A stretch of DNA of 64,000 nt from Rhizobium glycinendophyticum (lineage in GTDB: Bacteria > Pseudomonadota > Alphaproteobacteria > Rhizobiales > Rhizobiaceae). Shown here piece after piece: positions 56,238 to 64,000 of the stretch. The position numbers and the translations under genes are program-made. A model generated the notes under the pieces. The model searched no databases. It was not told where the DNA came from and was given only the letters and a program-made list of their open reading frames with translations. The stretch's first letter is position 1. The number at the start of each line of letters is the position of its first letter. The stretch spans positions 1,364,001 through 1,428,000 of the forward strand of contig NZ_VFYP01000001.1 of the NCBI RefSeq assembly GCF_006443685.1, given 5' to 3'.

Positions 56238-56277
56238 AAAAAAGCCCGGCCTTGCGGAAGCAAGGCCGGGCTTTTTG
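56238..56277. terminator. Bidirectional rho-independent terminator
   Basis: GCCCGGCCTTGC and GCAAGGCCGGGC form a 12-bp stem with GGAA loop, flanked by six As and five Ts. It ends both the marR operon (+) and the rplI operon (-). Confidence 0.9.
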
Positions 56278-56304
56278 CATTCGCCTGGAAGGGCGAAAGA
56301 CTGA

Positions 56305-56880
56305 TTATTCGTCGTCGCCGTCGATGTCGGCTTCCGGATCGAAGAAGTCTTCCGGACGCAGAGCATCTTCGTCGATGCCGTAGATGGCGTCGGCCGAAGT
56401 GAGGTTTTCGCCCTTGAGCTGGCGTTCTGCTTCTTCAGCCGAACGGGCAACGTTGAGCTGAACCGAGATTTCGACTTCGGCATGCAGGTGGATGACAACC
56501 TGATGCAGGCCAATGGCCTTGATCGGGGTGTTCAGCTCGACCTGGTTACGGCCGATGTTGAAGCCTTCTGCAGCCAGGATCTCGACGACGTCGCGAGCAG
56601 CAACCGAGCCGTAGAGCTGGCCCGTTTCACCAGCCGAACGGACGACGATGAAGGACTTGCCGTCGAGAACGTCGGCAACCTTCTGGGCTTCCGACTTGCG
56701 CTCGAGGTTGCGGGCTTCGAGCGTGGCGCGCTCGGCTTCGAAACGGGCCTTGTTGGCAGCGTTGGCGCGCAGCGCCTTGCCCTGCGGCAGCAGGAAGTTA
56801 CGTGCGAAGCCGTCGCGAACCTTGACGGTTTCGCCCATCTGGCCGAGCTTGGCGATGCGTTCAAGCAGAATGACGTCCAT
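56305..56880 (-). CDS. rplI: 50S ribosomal protein L9
   Basis: 191-aa ribosomal protein. The N-terminal domain starts [20 protein letters not shown] with the L9 signature [17 protein letters not shown] central helix and C-terminal domain follow. The last 25 residues are an acidic tail ([20 protein letters not shown]) typical of rhizobial L9. ATG 56880 follows AAGGA at 8 nt; eight upstream codons are open. Last gene of rpsF-rpsR-DUF2232-rplI. Confidence 0.96.
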   Translation of the reverse strand: MDVILLERIAKLGQMGETVKVRDGFARNFLLPQGKALRANAANKARFEAERATLEARNLERKSEAQKVADVLDGKSFIVVRSAGETGQLYGSVAARDVVEILAAEGFNIGRNQVELNTPIKAIGLHQVVIHLHAEVEISVQLNVARSAEEAERQLKGENLTSADAIYGIDEDALRPEDFFDPEADIDGDDE

Positions 56881-56900
56881 GATATTGTTCCTTTCAGTGG

Positions 56901-57878
56901 TCAATTCGGGTTGTCTGGAGTGTCTGATTTGGCCTTGGCGGCCGGTGTAAGCGCAACGGTCCGGCGGGTATCCGACAGGCCGATGATGAGCGGAATGATC
57001 AACGGCAGCAGCATGACCGTTGACAGATAGGCGAGCACGAGGGCCGGCAGGCGCCAGTCCTTGCCGCGCGTACGAAGATGCATGGAGGCAAAGCCGGCCA
57101 TTAGGAAGCCCGCACCGAAGGTGCCACAGACGGTCGCACCCACCATCGCGGGAACGCCGCCGATGAAGCAGCCGATGATCCCGGCAAGGAAGATGAAGAC
57201 GGCATTGCGGTTCATGCGCAGCGAAGAGGGGATGTCTTCGCGCGGGCGCTTGGCCCGGCCGGAGGCCGACACGATGCGCTGCGCGGCGTAATACATCAGG
57301 AACAGCAGCATGACCCAGGTGCCGCCCTGAATGATCGGCAGCAGCACCAGCATGGTGCGCTTCAGCTGTTCAAGAGCGGCGGGATCCGGAAGCATTGACG
57401 GATCCTGGCTGCTCATCGCCTGCGTCATCGCTTCAACCAGCTGGTCGGTGAACTCCGGCCCGAAGCCGATGATCACGCCAAGCGCAACGACGGCAAAGGT
57501 GACGAAGGCGCAGAGCTGCAGCAGAATGTCAGAGAGCGGATACCAGGCGATCAGATGATCGGGGCCACCGATCTCGGAGGCAGGACGGGCAAGGCTCGAC
57601 AGATGGGCAAGCCAGCCGGCGGGCGCCAGCGTGAAGATCGCCATGCCGAAGGCGAACATCGGCGACATGCTGATCGTGCCGAGGAAGGCGGCGGTCAGGA
57701 TGGCGGTGATCGAGGCGGTGTTGCCCCAGCCGAGGCCAACGATGAGTACGGGGAGGGCGGACGCTGCATAAAGGATGGAGGCGAGCGTCGGCTGCGCCGC
57801 AGCACCCAGCACGAGCAGGGCGGCGGTAATACCGGCAAGAAGGCCGGTCATCAGCAATTTCGCATCCAGTTTCTGCAA
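56901..57878 (-). CDS. DUF2232 membrane protein
   Basis: 325-aa inner-membrane protein with about eight hydrophobic segments (start [20 protein letters not shown]). It lies between rpsR and rplI, the typical alphaproteobacterial position of DUF2232 proteins; function unknown. The C-terminal 25 residues are a soluble tail ([11 protein letters not shown]). It ends 20 nt before rplI. Confidence 0.83.
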   Translation of the reverse strand: MQKLDAKLLMTGLLAGITAALLVLGAAAQPTLASILYAASALPVLIVGLGWGNTASITAILTAAFLGTISMSPMFAFGMAIFTLAPAGWLAHLSSLARPASEIGGPDHLIAWYPLSDILLQLCAFVTFAVVALGVIIGFGPEFTDQLVEAMTQAMSSQDPSMLPDPAALEQLKRTMLVLLPIIQGGTWVMLLFLMYYAAQRIVSASGRAKRPREDIPSSLRMNRNAVFIFLAGIIGCFIGGVPAMVGATVCGTFGAGFLMAGFASMHLRTRGKDWRLPALVLAYLSTVMLLPLIIPLIIGLSDTRRTVALTPAAKAKSDTPDNPN

Positions 57879-58030
57879 GGTCGCTGTCCTGCCGGTTGAA
57901 GCAGTTAGGGGAAGGTCGTCATGCCGTGTGGCAGGATTTCCCCAACATGGGTTTTTGCCTGAAGTCGCCGGACATTGAAGTCAGCGCCTGAAGGCGGTTG
58001 TTCCGATCCGCGCCCAACGCGGAAGGGATA

Positions 58031-58061
58031 ACGACCCGCTGACTCTTAATCAGCGGGTCGT
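58031..58061 (-). other. Strong hairpin just after rpsR
   Basis: ACGACCCGCTGA and TCAGCGGGTCGT form a 12-bp perfect stem with a 7-nt loop, starting 10 nt past the rpsR stop. No T-run follows on the minus strand, so it may be an RNA-stabilising or partial-termination structure that raises ribosomal protein mRNA relative to DUF2232-rplI. Confidence 0.6.
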
Positions 58062-58070
58062 CAGATCAAA

Positions 58071-58319
58071 TTACGCTACGACGTAAGGCAGCAGGCCGAG
58101 GAAACGGGCGCGCTTGATGGCCTGGGCCAGTTCGCGCTGCTTCTTCTGGGAAACTGCGGTGATACGCGAAGGAACGATCTTGCCGCGCTCGGAAATGTAG
58201 CGCTGCAGCAGACGGACGTCCTTGTAGTCGATCTTCGGAGCATTGGCGCCCGAGAAGGGGCAGGTCTTGCGACGACGATGGAAGGGACGACGTGCCTGAG
58301 AAGAGGATGCATCAGCCAT
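58071..58319 (-). CDS. rpsR: 30S ribosomal protein S18
   Basis: 82-aa ribosomal protein that binds 16S rRNA with S6. The sequence [20 protein letters not shown] and the block [17 protein letters not shown] are diagnostic. Single Cys, no zinc-binding set. It starts 23 nt after rpsF. Confidence 0.97.
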   Translation of the reverse strand: MADASSSQARRPFHRRRKTCPFSGANAPKIDYKDVRLLQRYISERGKIVPSRITAVSQKKQRELAQAIKRARFLGLLPYVVA

Positions 58320-58342
58320 TGTAAATTCTCCTGTTCTTCAGA

Positions 58343-58804
58343 TTACGCGCGGTCTTCGCGCGGACGACGCTCGAAGCCACCTTCGCGCGGGCCACGGTCC
58401 GGACGCGGACCACGGTCGCCGAAGCCACCTTCGCGGCGCGGGCCACGATCGTCGCCGTCACGACGCGGACGGTCGTCACGGTCGCGCTTCTGCATCATGG
58501 CAGACGGGCCTTCTTCGTGGGCTTCAACAGCGATGGTCATGTAACGAAGGATGTCTTCGTTGATGCGCATCTGGCGTTCCATTTCGTGGATCGCTGCGCC
58601 CGGAGCTTCGATGTCCATCAGGGCGTAGTGCGCCTTGCGGTTCTTCTTGATGCGGTAGGTCAGGGACTTGAGGCCCCAGTTTTCTACGCGCCCGACCTTG
58701 CCACCGTTTGCTTCGATGACGCCCTTGTACTGTTCGACGAGGGCATCAACCTGCTGGGCGGACATATCCTGCCGGGCAAGGAATACATGTTCGTAAAGAG
58801 CCAT
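58343..58804 (-). CDS. rpsF: 30S ribosomal protein S6
   Basis: 153-aa ribosomal protein, partner of S18. The S6 fold spans about 1-100 ([36 protein letters not shown]). The last 50 residues form an Arg/Gly/Asp-rich low-complexity tail ([20 protein letters not shown] and similar), longer than the short tail of enteric S6. First gene of its operon, with a promoter about 225 nt upstream. Confidence 0.97.
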   Translation of the reverse strand: MALYEHVFLARQDMSAQQVDALVEQYKGVIEANGGKVGRVENWGLKSLTYRIKKNRKAHYALMDIEAPGAAIHEMERQMRINEDILRYMTIAVEAHEEGPSAMMQKRDRDDRPRRDGDDRGPRREGGFGDRGPRPDRGPREGGFERRPREDRA

Positions 58805-59029
58805 GACAGCTTTGCCTTTCTTGCGGTTGTCGTCACCCGGATCCGGCGCTAAGCCTCAACGACTGCTCCTGTGCGGTATTGGCCGCGGCAAGAAAAGCGT
58901 TGTGTTCGAGACGGTCGAGAGCGGAGACACGGGAGACCGGAAACCCTTTTGGTTCCTGCTGCAAGCCTTGCGACCTGCCAGCCCTCCGTTCAGCCACCAG
59001 CCAGAGGACCGGGTGTTGTGAACGGCGCG

Positions 59030-59057
59030 CTTATACGCGTGTTTGGCGGAAAAGCAA
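59030..59057 (-). promoter_or_regulatory. Candidate rpsF operon promoter
   Basis: Minus strand: TTGCTT (59057-59052), 16-nt spacer, TATAAG (59035-59030). It implies a 5' leader of about 220 nt before rpsF, long enough for structured control. The rest of the 451-nt gap (58805-59255) shows only a palindrome at 59202-59216. Confidence 0.5.
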
Positions 59058-59201
59058 GGGTGAGAGGTAACTTTTCCGCTTTCGGGGCAGGGATTGAGCT
59101 GCCCACAGATGTTCAATCTCATCTTTACCGGATGCTTACCGCGTTTGGCAGACCCGATTTCGGCATTGCAATGGCTCATGTAAGCTTTTCTCAATGCACG
59201 A

Positions 59202-59216
59202 ATGTTAGCGTAACAT
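59202..59216. promoter_or_regulatory. 15-bp palindrome before the RTX-like gene
   Basis: ATGTTA and TAACAT flank GCG, a perfect inverted repeat 39 nt before the start of the RTX-like gene. Possible operator; no regulator assigned. Confidence 0.45.
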
Positions 59217-59255
59217 GGAATTCGGCCCTGTGTGGGGCCTCGAGGAACGCAGCCT

Positions 59256-60164
59256 ATGACGGTGATCAACAGCTTCTACCGCAATCCGAATGCGCTGAGC
59301 TACGCAACGCAGCTGTTTTCCGCGTCGTCTTCTGTGCGGACGGATGCTGCTGCCCCATCGTCATGGTCGCGGCAGGACGATGAGACGCCGTTTACCGAGA
59401 CCACGGGTCAGAAGGCGCTCGCCCGGATCGTCGAGATCCTCTCATTGCGCGATGCCGCCGCAGAGGAAGGCGCTTCGGTCGACGAGACCCTCGGTTACAT
59501 CACCGGCGGAACGGGCACGGAGGGCGAGGACAAGCTCACCTTCGACGCCAGATCCGTCTACAACATCGACGCGGGCGCGGGCGACGACACGTTGACCGCG
59601 AAAGCTGCGGCACTGGCGTCCATCTCCACGGGGACCGGCAATGACAGCCTGTCCGCGAGTGCCGGCATTATCGGCGACATTGATGCGGGCGAGGGCGATG
59701 ACGAGTTGAAACTGTCCGGCCAACTTGTGATGAACGTGACGGGCGGTGACGGCAAGGATACGCTGACGGTCGCAGGTGAAGCGTTGATCGGCATCGACGG
59801 AGGTGCCGGCGACGACACCATGACGCTCGAAGGTACCCGCATCTTCGCCTCCGGCGGCACGGGTAACGATACGGTCAGCATCAAGCGCACCGATATGAAG
59901 TCCGACAATGCCGTCGCTGAATACGCTTTCGCTAAGGGCGACGGCGAGGACACGATCAATGTGAACGGCAGCCTGAAACTGCGCTTTGCCGGATATGATG
60001 AAAAGGACGTCAGCATCAGTGTGGACGGCAATACCCTGACCGCCACCTTTGCCGGAACGTCCGACCGCATTACGGTAACGCTCGACCAGGTTGCCTTGTC
60101 GGGCCAGGGGCTCACCTACGGCTTCGCCTACGATCAGGGGCGGACAGTGCTGACCATCGGCTGA
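59256..60164 (+). CDS. RTX-like calcium-binding repeat protein
   Basis: 302-aa acidic protein. From about residue 85 to 205 it has at least six degenerate nonapeptide motifs, for example AGAGDDTL, GTGNDSL, GEGDDEL, GGDGKDTL, GGAGDDTM and GGTGNDTV. They are spaced about 19-20 residues apart rather than in tandem. The C-terminus (FAYDQGRTVLTIG) could be a type I secretion signal. No signal peptide. GAGGA lies nine nt before ATG 59256. Role unknown; secretion is inferred. Confidence 0.68.
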   Translation: MTVINSFYRNPNALSYATQLFSASSSVRTDAAAPSSWSRQDDETPFTETTGQKALARIVEILSLRDAAAEEGASVDETLGYITGGTGTEGEDKLTFDARSVYNIDAGAGDDTLTAKAAALASISTGTGNDSLSASAGIIGDIDAGEGDDELKLSGQLVMNVTGGDGKDTLTVAGEALIGIDGGAGDDTMTLEGTRIFASGGTGNDTVSIKRTDMKSDNAVAEYAFAKGDGEDTINVNGSLKLRFAGYDEKDVSISVDGNTLTATFAGTSDRITVTLDQVALSGQGLTYGFAYDQGRTVLTIG

Positions 60165-60177
60165 TACGACGTGAAAA

Positions 60178-60200
60178 TGCCGGCCCCATAGGCGCCGGCA
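60178..60200. terminator. Hairpin between the RTX-like and aldo-keto reductase genes
   Basis: TGCCGGC and GCCGGCA form a 7-bp stem around 9 nt in a 58-nt gap between convergent genes. No clear T-run; a weak terminator candidate. Confidence 0.4.
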
Positions 60201-60222
60201 CAGTCGATTTCAACAGACGATA

Positions 60223-61266
60223 TCAGATCGGCATCGGATATTCGCGGTGGATCTTGGCGATCTCTGCGAGGATCTCTTCCGAAAGCGTCACGTCCGCCGC
60301 ATTGATATTGACCTTCAACTGCTCCATCGTCGTCGCGCCGATAATGGCCGATGCCATGAATGGGCGCGTCAGGCAGAAGGCGACGGCGAAGGTCGAGGGA
60401 TCGATGCCGTTCTTCTTGGCAAGCTCGACATAGGCGCGCGTCGGCGCTTCCTGCTGCGGCACGAGCCGTCCACCGATATCGCCATTGATCGATCCGCGCG
60501 AACCGGCCGGCTTCTGGCCGCCCAGATATTTGCCCGAGAGAATGCCACCGGCCAGCGGCGAATAGGCGAGGAGCCCGACATCCTCGTGATGCGACAGTTC
60601 GGCGAGATCCAGATCATAATGCCGGTAGAGCAGGTTGTATTCGTTCTGGATAGAGGCCACACGCGGCAGGCCCTTCTGCTCGGCGAGACTGAGATATTTC
60701 TGCGTGCCCCAGGTCGTCTCGTTCGACAGGCCGATCGCCCGGATCTTGCCGGCCTTCACACAGTCGCCGAGCGTATCGAGGATTTCGGCGATGTCGTGCT
60801 GCGCCTGGGCGCGGTCCTGCTTGTAAGGATTGTAGCTCCAGGCGCCGCGGAAGTGGAAATGCCCGCGGTTGGGCCAATGGATCTGATAGAGGTCGACATA
60901 GTCGGTCTTCAGCCGCTTGAGGCTCGCATCGAGCGCCTCGCGCAGCGACGCAGCCGTAATCGGGCTGCCCTCGCGGATATAGGGGCGGCCCGGGCCTGCC
61001 ACCTTGGTGGCGAGCACCACCTGCTCGCGCTTGCCGGTCTTCTGCAGCCAGTTGCCGATGATGGCTTCGGTGTTGCCATAAGTTTCCTTGGAGAGAGGCG
61101 TGGTCGGATAGAGCTCGGCGGTGTCGAAGAAATTGACGCCACGCTCAAGGGAATAGTCCATCTGGGCAAAGGCTTCGGCTTCCGAATTCTGGGAGCCCCA
61201 GGTCATGGTGCCCAGGCAGATTTCGGAAACAAGGATATCGGTACGGCCGAGCCGGTTCATCTTCAT
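60223..61266 (-). CDS. Aldo-keto reductase (Tas-like)
   Basis: 347-aa TIM-barrel NADPH oxidoreductase. The tetrad is visible as Asp/Tyr in NFFDTAELYP, Lys in VLATKVAG and His in LYQIHWPN. The length and the insertion after that (FHFRGAWSYNPYKQ) resemble E. coli Tas. Substrate unknown. ATG 61266 or 61260. Divergent from fabD across a 213-nt gap that contains a TTGACT hexamer at 61422 but no good -10. Confidence 0.9.
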   Translation of the reverse strand: MKMNRLGRTDILVSEICLGTMTWGSQNSEAEAFAQMDYSLERGVNFFDTAELYPTTPLSKETYGNTEAIIGNWLQKTGKREQVVLATKVAGPGRPYIREGSPITAASLREALDASLKRLKTDYVDLYQIHWPNRGHFHFRGAWSYNPYKQDRAQAQHDIAEILDTLGDCVKAGKIRAIGLSNETTWGTQKYLSLAEQKGLPRVASIQNEYNLLYRHYDLDLAELSHHEDVGLLAYSPLAGGILSGKYLGGQKPAGSRGSINGDIGGRLVPQQEAPTRAYVELAKKNGIDPSTFAVAFCLTRPFMASAIIGATTMEQLKVNINAADVTLSEEILAEIAKIHREYPMPI

Positions 61267-61479
61267 GGGGGAAATGCCTCAACTAAAGGAAATAGGCCCG
61301 GGACGGGCTGGGGGAGATGCTGGAACAAAATAAGGGGAATTTGCCGCACTGCAAGATGGCGAAGCGGGCGAACAGGCTGTGATTTGCACCGCCGCCGCAA
61401 GGTTCAGCAGGCCTCCAAGGCTTGACTCGCAGGAGTGTATTGTGAATTGACAGGGAAAAACCCAAGGGAGAAACGCCCA

Positions 61480-62424
61480 ATGACAGTCGCATTCACCTTC
61501 CCCGGCCAGGGCAGCCAGGCCGTTGGCATGGGCAAGGACCTTGCCGACAATTTCGCCGAAGCCCGCGCCGTCTTTCAGGAAGTCGATGATGCACTCGGCC
61601 AGAAACTGTCCGACATCATGTGGAACGGCCCCGAGGAAACACTGACCCTCACCGCCAATGCCCAGCCGGCCCTGATGGCCGTCTCGATGGCCGTGATCCG
61701 CGTTCTCGAAGCGAAGGGCCTGGATCTGAAGTCCAAGGTCTCCTTCGTTGCCGGCCATTCGCTCGGCGAATATTCCGCGCTCGCCGCCGCCGGCACCTTC
61801 TCGATCGCCGATACCGCGCGCCTTCTGCGCATCCGCGGCAATGCCATGCAGGCAGCCGTTCCCGTCGGCGCCGGTGCCATGGCCGCAATCATCGGTCTGG
61901 AGCACGGCGACGTGCAGGCGATCTGCGAGGCCGCTGCCGCTGAAGGTCCCTGCCAGATCGCCAATGACAATGGCGGCGGTCAGCTGGTCATCTCCGGCGG
62001 CAAGGCCGCCGTCGAGAAGGCGGCAGCGCTCGCCACCGAAAAGGGCGCCAAGCGCGCCATCATGCTGCCGGTGTCCGCACCCTTCCATTCCGCATTGATG
62101 GGACCGGCAGCTGACGCCATGCGCGAGGCGCTGGCGACCGTCGAGAAGCGCGATCCCTCTGTGCCGCTGGTCGCCAACGTTCTGGCAGCCCCGGTCACCT
62201 CGGCCTCGGAGATTGCCGATCTGCTCGTCCAGCAGGTCACCGGTCAGGTGCGCTGGCGCGAGACCGTGGAATGGTTCGGCGCCAATGGCGTCACCACGCT
62301 TTATGAAATCGGTGCCGGCAAGGTCCTGACGGGTCTCGCCCGCCGTATCGACAAGAATATCAGCGGCATCGCCGTCAACGGCCCGGCCGATATCGACGCG
62401 GCGCTTGCTGCACTCAACGGCTGA
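61480..62424 (+). CDS. fabD: Malonyl-CoA-acyl carrier protein transacylase
   Basis: 314-aa enzyme that loads malonyl groups on ACP for fatty acid synthesis. The N-terminal motif FTFPGQGSQAVGMG, the nucleophile elbow GHSLGEYS (Ser94) and the active His in SAPFHSALM are present. ATG 61480 follows GGGAGAAA; 15 upstream codons are open but not conserved-looking. First gene of the fab cluster. Confidence 0.96.
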   Translation: MTVAFTFPGQGSQAVGMGKDLADNFAEARAVFQEVDDALGQKLSDIMWNGPEETLTLTANAQPALMAVSMAVIRVLEAKGLDLKSKVSFVAGHSLGEYSALAAAGTFSIADTARLLRIRGNAMQAAVPVGAGAMAAIIGLEHGDVQAICEAAAAEGPCQIANDNGGGQLVISGGKAAVEKAAALATEKGAKRAIMLPVSAPFHSALMGPAADAMREALATVEKRDPSVPLVANVLAAPVTSASEIADLLVQQVTGQVRWRETVEWFGANGVTTLYEIGAGKVLTGLARRIDKNISGIAVNGPADIDAALAALNG

Positions 62425-62454
62425 TCGCCCCAACGCTCAACAAGGAGCTCGATC

Positions 62455-63192
62455 ATGTTTGACCTGACCGGCCGCAAGGCTCTCGTCACCGGCGCAACCG
62501 GTGGCATCGGCGAAGAAATCGCCCGCATGCTGCACGCCCAGGGCGCCATCGTCGGCCTGCACGGCACGCGCGTCGAAAAGCTGGAAGCGCTGGCCGCAGA
62601 ACTCGGCGACCGGGTCAAGATCTTCCCGGCCAACCTGTCGGACCGCGACGAGGTGAAGGCTCTCGGCGAAAAGGCCGAAGCCGAACTCGAAGGCGTCGAC
62701 ATCCTGGTCAACAATGCCGGCATCACCAAGGACGGTCTGTTCGTCCGCATGTCCGATGCCGACTGGGACAGCGTTCTCGAAGTCAACCTGACCGCCGTCT
62801 TCCGTCTGACGCGCGAGCTCACCCATCCGATGATGCGCCGCCGCTATGGTCGCATTATCAACATCACCTCGATCGTCGGCGTGACCGGCAATCCGGGCCA
62901 GGCCAACTACTGCGCCTCCAAGGCCGGCATGATCGGCTTTTCGAAGTCCCTCGCCCAGGAAATCGCGACCCGCAACGTGACCGTCAACTGCGTTGCACCG
63001 GGCTTTATCGAGAGCGCGATGACCGGCAAGTTGAACGACAAGCAGAAAGACGCCATCATGGGCGCCATTCCGATGAAGCGCATGGGCACCGGCGCGGAAG
63101 TTGCATCCGCTGTGCTTTACCTTGCCTCTTCGGAAGCAGCCTACATGACCGGCCAGACATTGCACGTCAACGGCGGCATGGCGATGATCTGA
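62455..63192 (+). CDS. fabG: 3-oxoacyl-ACP reductase
   Basis: 245-aa short-chain dehydrogenase that reduces beta-ketoacyl-ACP with NADPH. The cofactor motif TGATGGIG (12-19), NNAG (86-89), Ser139, Tyr152 and Lys156 (YCASK) are all present. AAGGAG lies eight nt before the start. It follows fabD by 30 nt. Confidence 0.96.
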   Translation: MFDLTGRKALVTGATGGIGEEIARMLHAQGAIVGLHGTRVEKLEALAAELGDRVKIFPANLSDRDEVKALGEKAEAELEGVDILVNNAGITKDGLFVRMSDADWDSVLEVNLTAVFRLTRELTHPMMRRRYGRIINITSIVGVTGNPGQANYCASKAGMIGFSKSLAQEIATRNVTVNCVAPGFIESAMTGKLNDKQKDAIMGAIPMKRMGTGAEVASAVLYLASSEAAYMTGQTLHVNGGMAMI

Positions 63193-63327
63193 TGACATGG
63201 GCCGGTTCGCCCCTTCTGCCAAAGCCTGTTGACCAAGGCGAGGGGGCGAATTTCTGGCTTTGCGGCGCGCGGAAAGCATGTTAAGCGGGCCATGACTGTG
63301 AGCAGTCGCTCCGTCTCATGAGCCGAA

Positions 63328-63351
63328 GTTTATGCTTTTATTTGCATAAAC
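63328..63351. other. A/T-rich hairpin upstream of acpP
   Basis: GTTTATGC and GCATAAAC flank TTTTATTT, an 8-bp perfect inverted repeat in the 278-nt gap between fabG and acpP, 119 nt before acpP. It could be an operator or, with its T-rich loop, a weak terminator after fabG. Confidence 0.45.
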
Positions 63352-63470
63352 CGCTCTGGGTCAGGGCCGAACGGGTTTGCTGGTGACGCCATGCGCGCTT
63401 CACCAGTTGAAGACAGGGCAGGGATGCCATTACGGCTCCCTCTGATATTAAGAAGGTCGAGGAAACCGAC

Positions 63471-63707
63471 ATGAGCGATATCGCAGAACGCGTGAAGAAA
63501 ATTGTAATTGATCATCTCGGCGTTGACGCTGAAAAGGTTGTCGAAGGCGCCAGCTTCATCGACGATCTGGGCGCTGACTCGCTCGACACCGTCGAACTCG
63601 TCATGGCCTTCGAAGAAGAATTCGGCGTTGAAATTCCTGACGACGCTGCTGACTCGATCCTGACGGTTGGCGACGCCGTAAAGTTCATCGAAAAGGCTCA
63701 GGCCTGA
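63471..63707 (+). CDS. acpP: Acyl carrier protein
   Basis: 78-aa, highly acidic carrier for fatty acid synthesis. The phosphopantetheine site is Ser37 in [17 protein letters not shown] lies seven nt upstream. Separate promoter likely, since the gap to fabG is large. Confidence 0.98.
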   Translation: MSDIAERVKKIVIDHLGVDAEKVVEGASFIDDLGADSLDTVELVMAFEEEFGVEIPDDAADSILTVGDAVKFIEKAQA

Positions 63708-63758
63708 TCGATCACAAGATTGCGGAAGGCGGGCGTTTGAGCCCGATCTATCCGCTTG

Positions 63759-63777
63759 GGCCCGCGTGAAGCGGGCC
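63759..63777 (+). terminator. Terminator after acpP
   Basis: GGCCCGC and GCGGGCC form a 7-bp stem around GTGAA, followed by TTGTTGT. Probably partial, leaving fabF to be expressed by read-through or its own promoter. Confidence 0.62.
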
Positions 63778-63856
63778 TTGTTGTATCTGGACCTTTGTTT
63801 ACTCTGGACCTTTGTTGGCAATGACTTCGGTCGATGGATTGGGTGGGCTTCGCACG

Positions 63857-64000
63857 ATGAGACGTGTCGTCATCACCGGTACCGGCATGGTATCGCCCCT
63901 GGGAGTTGGAACGGAACTGACCTGGCAGCGGCTTCTGGCCGGCCAGAGCGGTGCTCGCCGCGTGACGGAATTCGAGGTTGAGGATCTGCCGGCCAAGATT
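63857..64000 (+). CDS. fabF: 3-oxoacyl-ACP synthase II (5' part only)
   Basis: The first 48 codons, cut by the window end: MRRVVITGTGMVSPLGVGTE then LTWQRLLAGQSGARRV, the standard start of KAS II enzymes that elongate acyl chains. The catalytic Cys and His lie outside the window. No strong ribosome binding site. The position after acpP supports the call. Confidence 0.92.
   Translation, partial: MRRVVITGTGMVSPLGVGTELTWQRLLAGQSGARRVTEFEVEDLPAKI

Noticed and set aside
61279..62433. 384-codon antisense frame over fabD
   Set aside because: fabD has all catalytic motifs; the antisense frame is Gly/Ala/Arg-rich shadow.

Overview
The window looks like chromosomal core DNA from a member of the Rhizobiaceae (Alphaproteobacteria, Hyphomicrobiales). 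The evidence is a GC-rich sequence with almost no gene-free space, gene blocks typical of that family (lepB-rnc-era with recO close by; nadABC with a NadQ-type regulator; purF-cvpA-radA near alr and dnaB; rpsF-rpsR-rplI followed by fabD-fabG-acpP-fabF), an L9 with an acidic tail, a TIGR02301 protein, and two RIME-like palindromic repeats. I saw no rRNA, tRNA, CRISPR array, transposase or prophage. Genus cannot be fixed from sequence reading alone.

Layout. 1-5.3 kb: signal peptidase, RNase III, Era and RecO, interrupted by a divergent AbrB-like membrane protein/TetR pair. 5.2-11.8 kb: small unknown genes, an MFS transporter with a three-half-site operator array, a RIME-like repeat, a MOSC protein, an HD protein and a 930-aa DUF2339 membrane protein. 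12-15.7 kb: nadABC, the de novo NAD pathway, with a 21-bp palindrome in its leader. 15.9-23.6 kb: an EF-hand protein, an MscS channel, then an overlapping minus-strand operon ygfZ-HD hydrolase-tyrosine phosphatase-nadQ, the last gene being the probable repressor of nadABC; then small periplasmic proteins, a Nudix hydrolase and an SRAP protein. 23.8-31.8 kb: pssA-psd phospholipid synthesis, a GGDEF protein, an Atm1-type ABC exporter, a LysM protein and a LOG protein. 31.9-39.4 kb: rarD, cimA, the second RIME-like repeat, a compact vapB-vapC-GFA-miniTM-GFA-GFA-pip operon, then cysS. 39.6-46.4 kb: a membrane GGDEF protein, a DMT transporter, a short-chain dehydrogenase, purF, cvpA and radA. 46.7-56.3 kb: a membrane protein fused to a possible permuted papain-like domain, alr, an AraC/AzlCD exporter cluster, dnaB, and a marR-MFS-emrA efflux operon. 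56.3-64 kb: rplI-DUF2232-rpsR-rpsF, an RTX-like protein, an aldo-keto reductase, and fabD-fabG-acpP-fabF (truncated by the window end).

The most unusual locus is 34.6-37.9 kb. A VapBC toxin-antitoxin pair with a 25-bp perfect palindrome in front leads, through a chain of 4-nt start/stop overlaps, into three tandem paralogues of the GFA (CENP-V-like zinc) family, a 39-residue membrane miniprotein and an alpha/beta-hydrolase. One GFA copy has lost a zinc-ligand cysteine. Other items worth a second look are the nadQ/operator pair, the alternating half-site array before the MFS gene, a probable leaderless SRAP transcript and the protein at 46.7 kb. All functions are assigned by reading motifs and recalled family knowledge; no database search was run.
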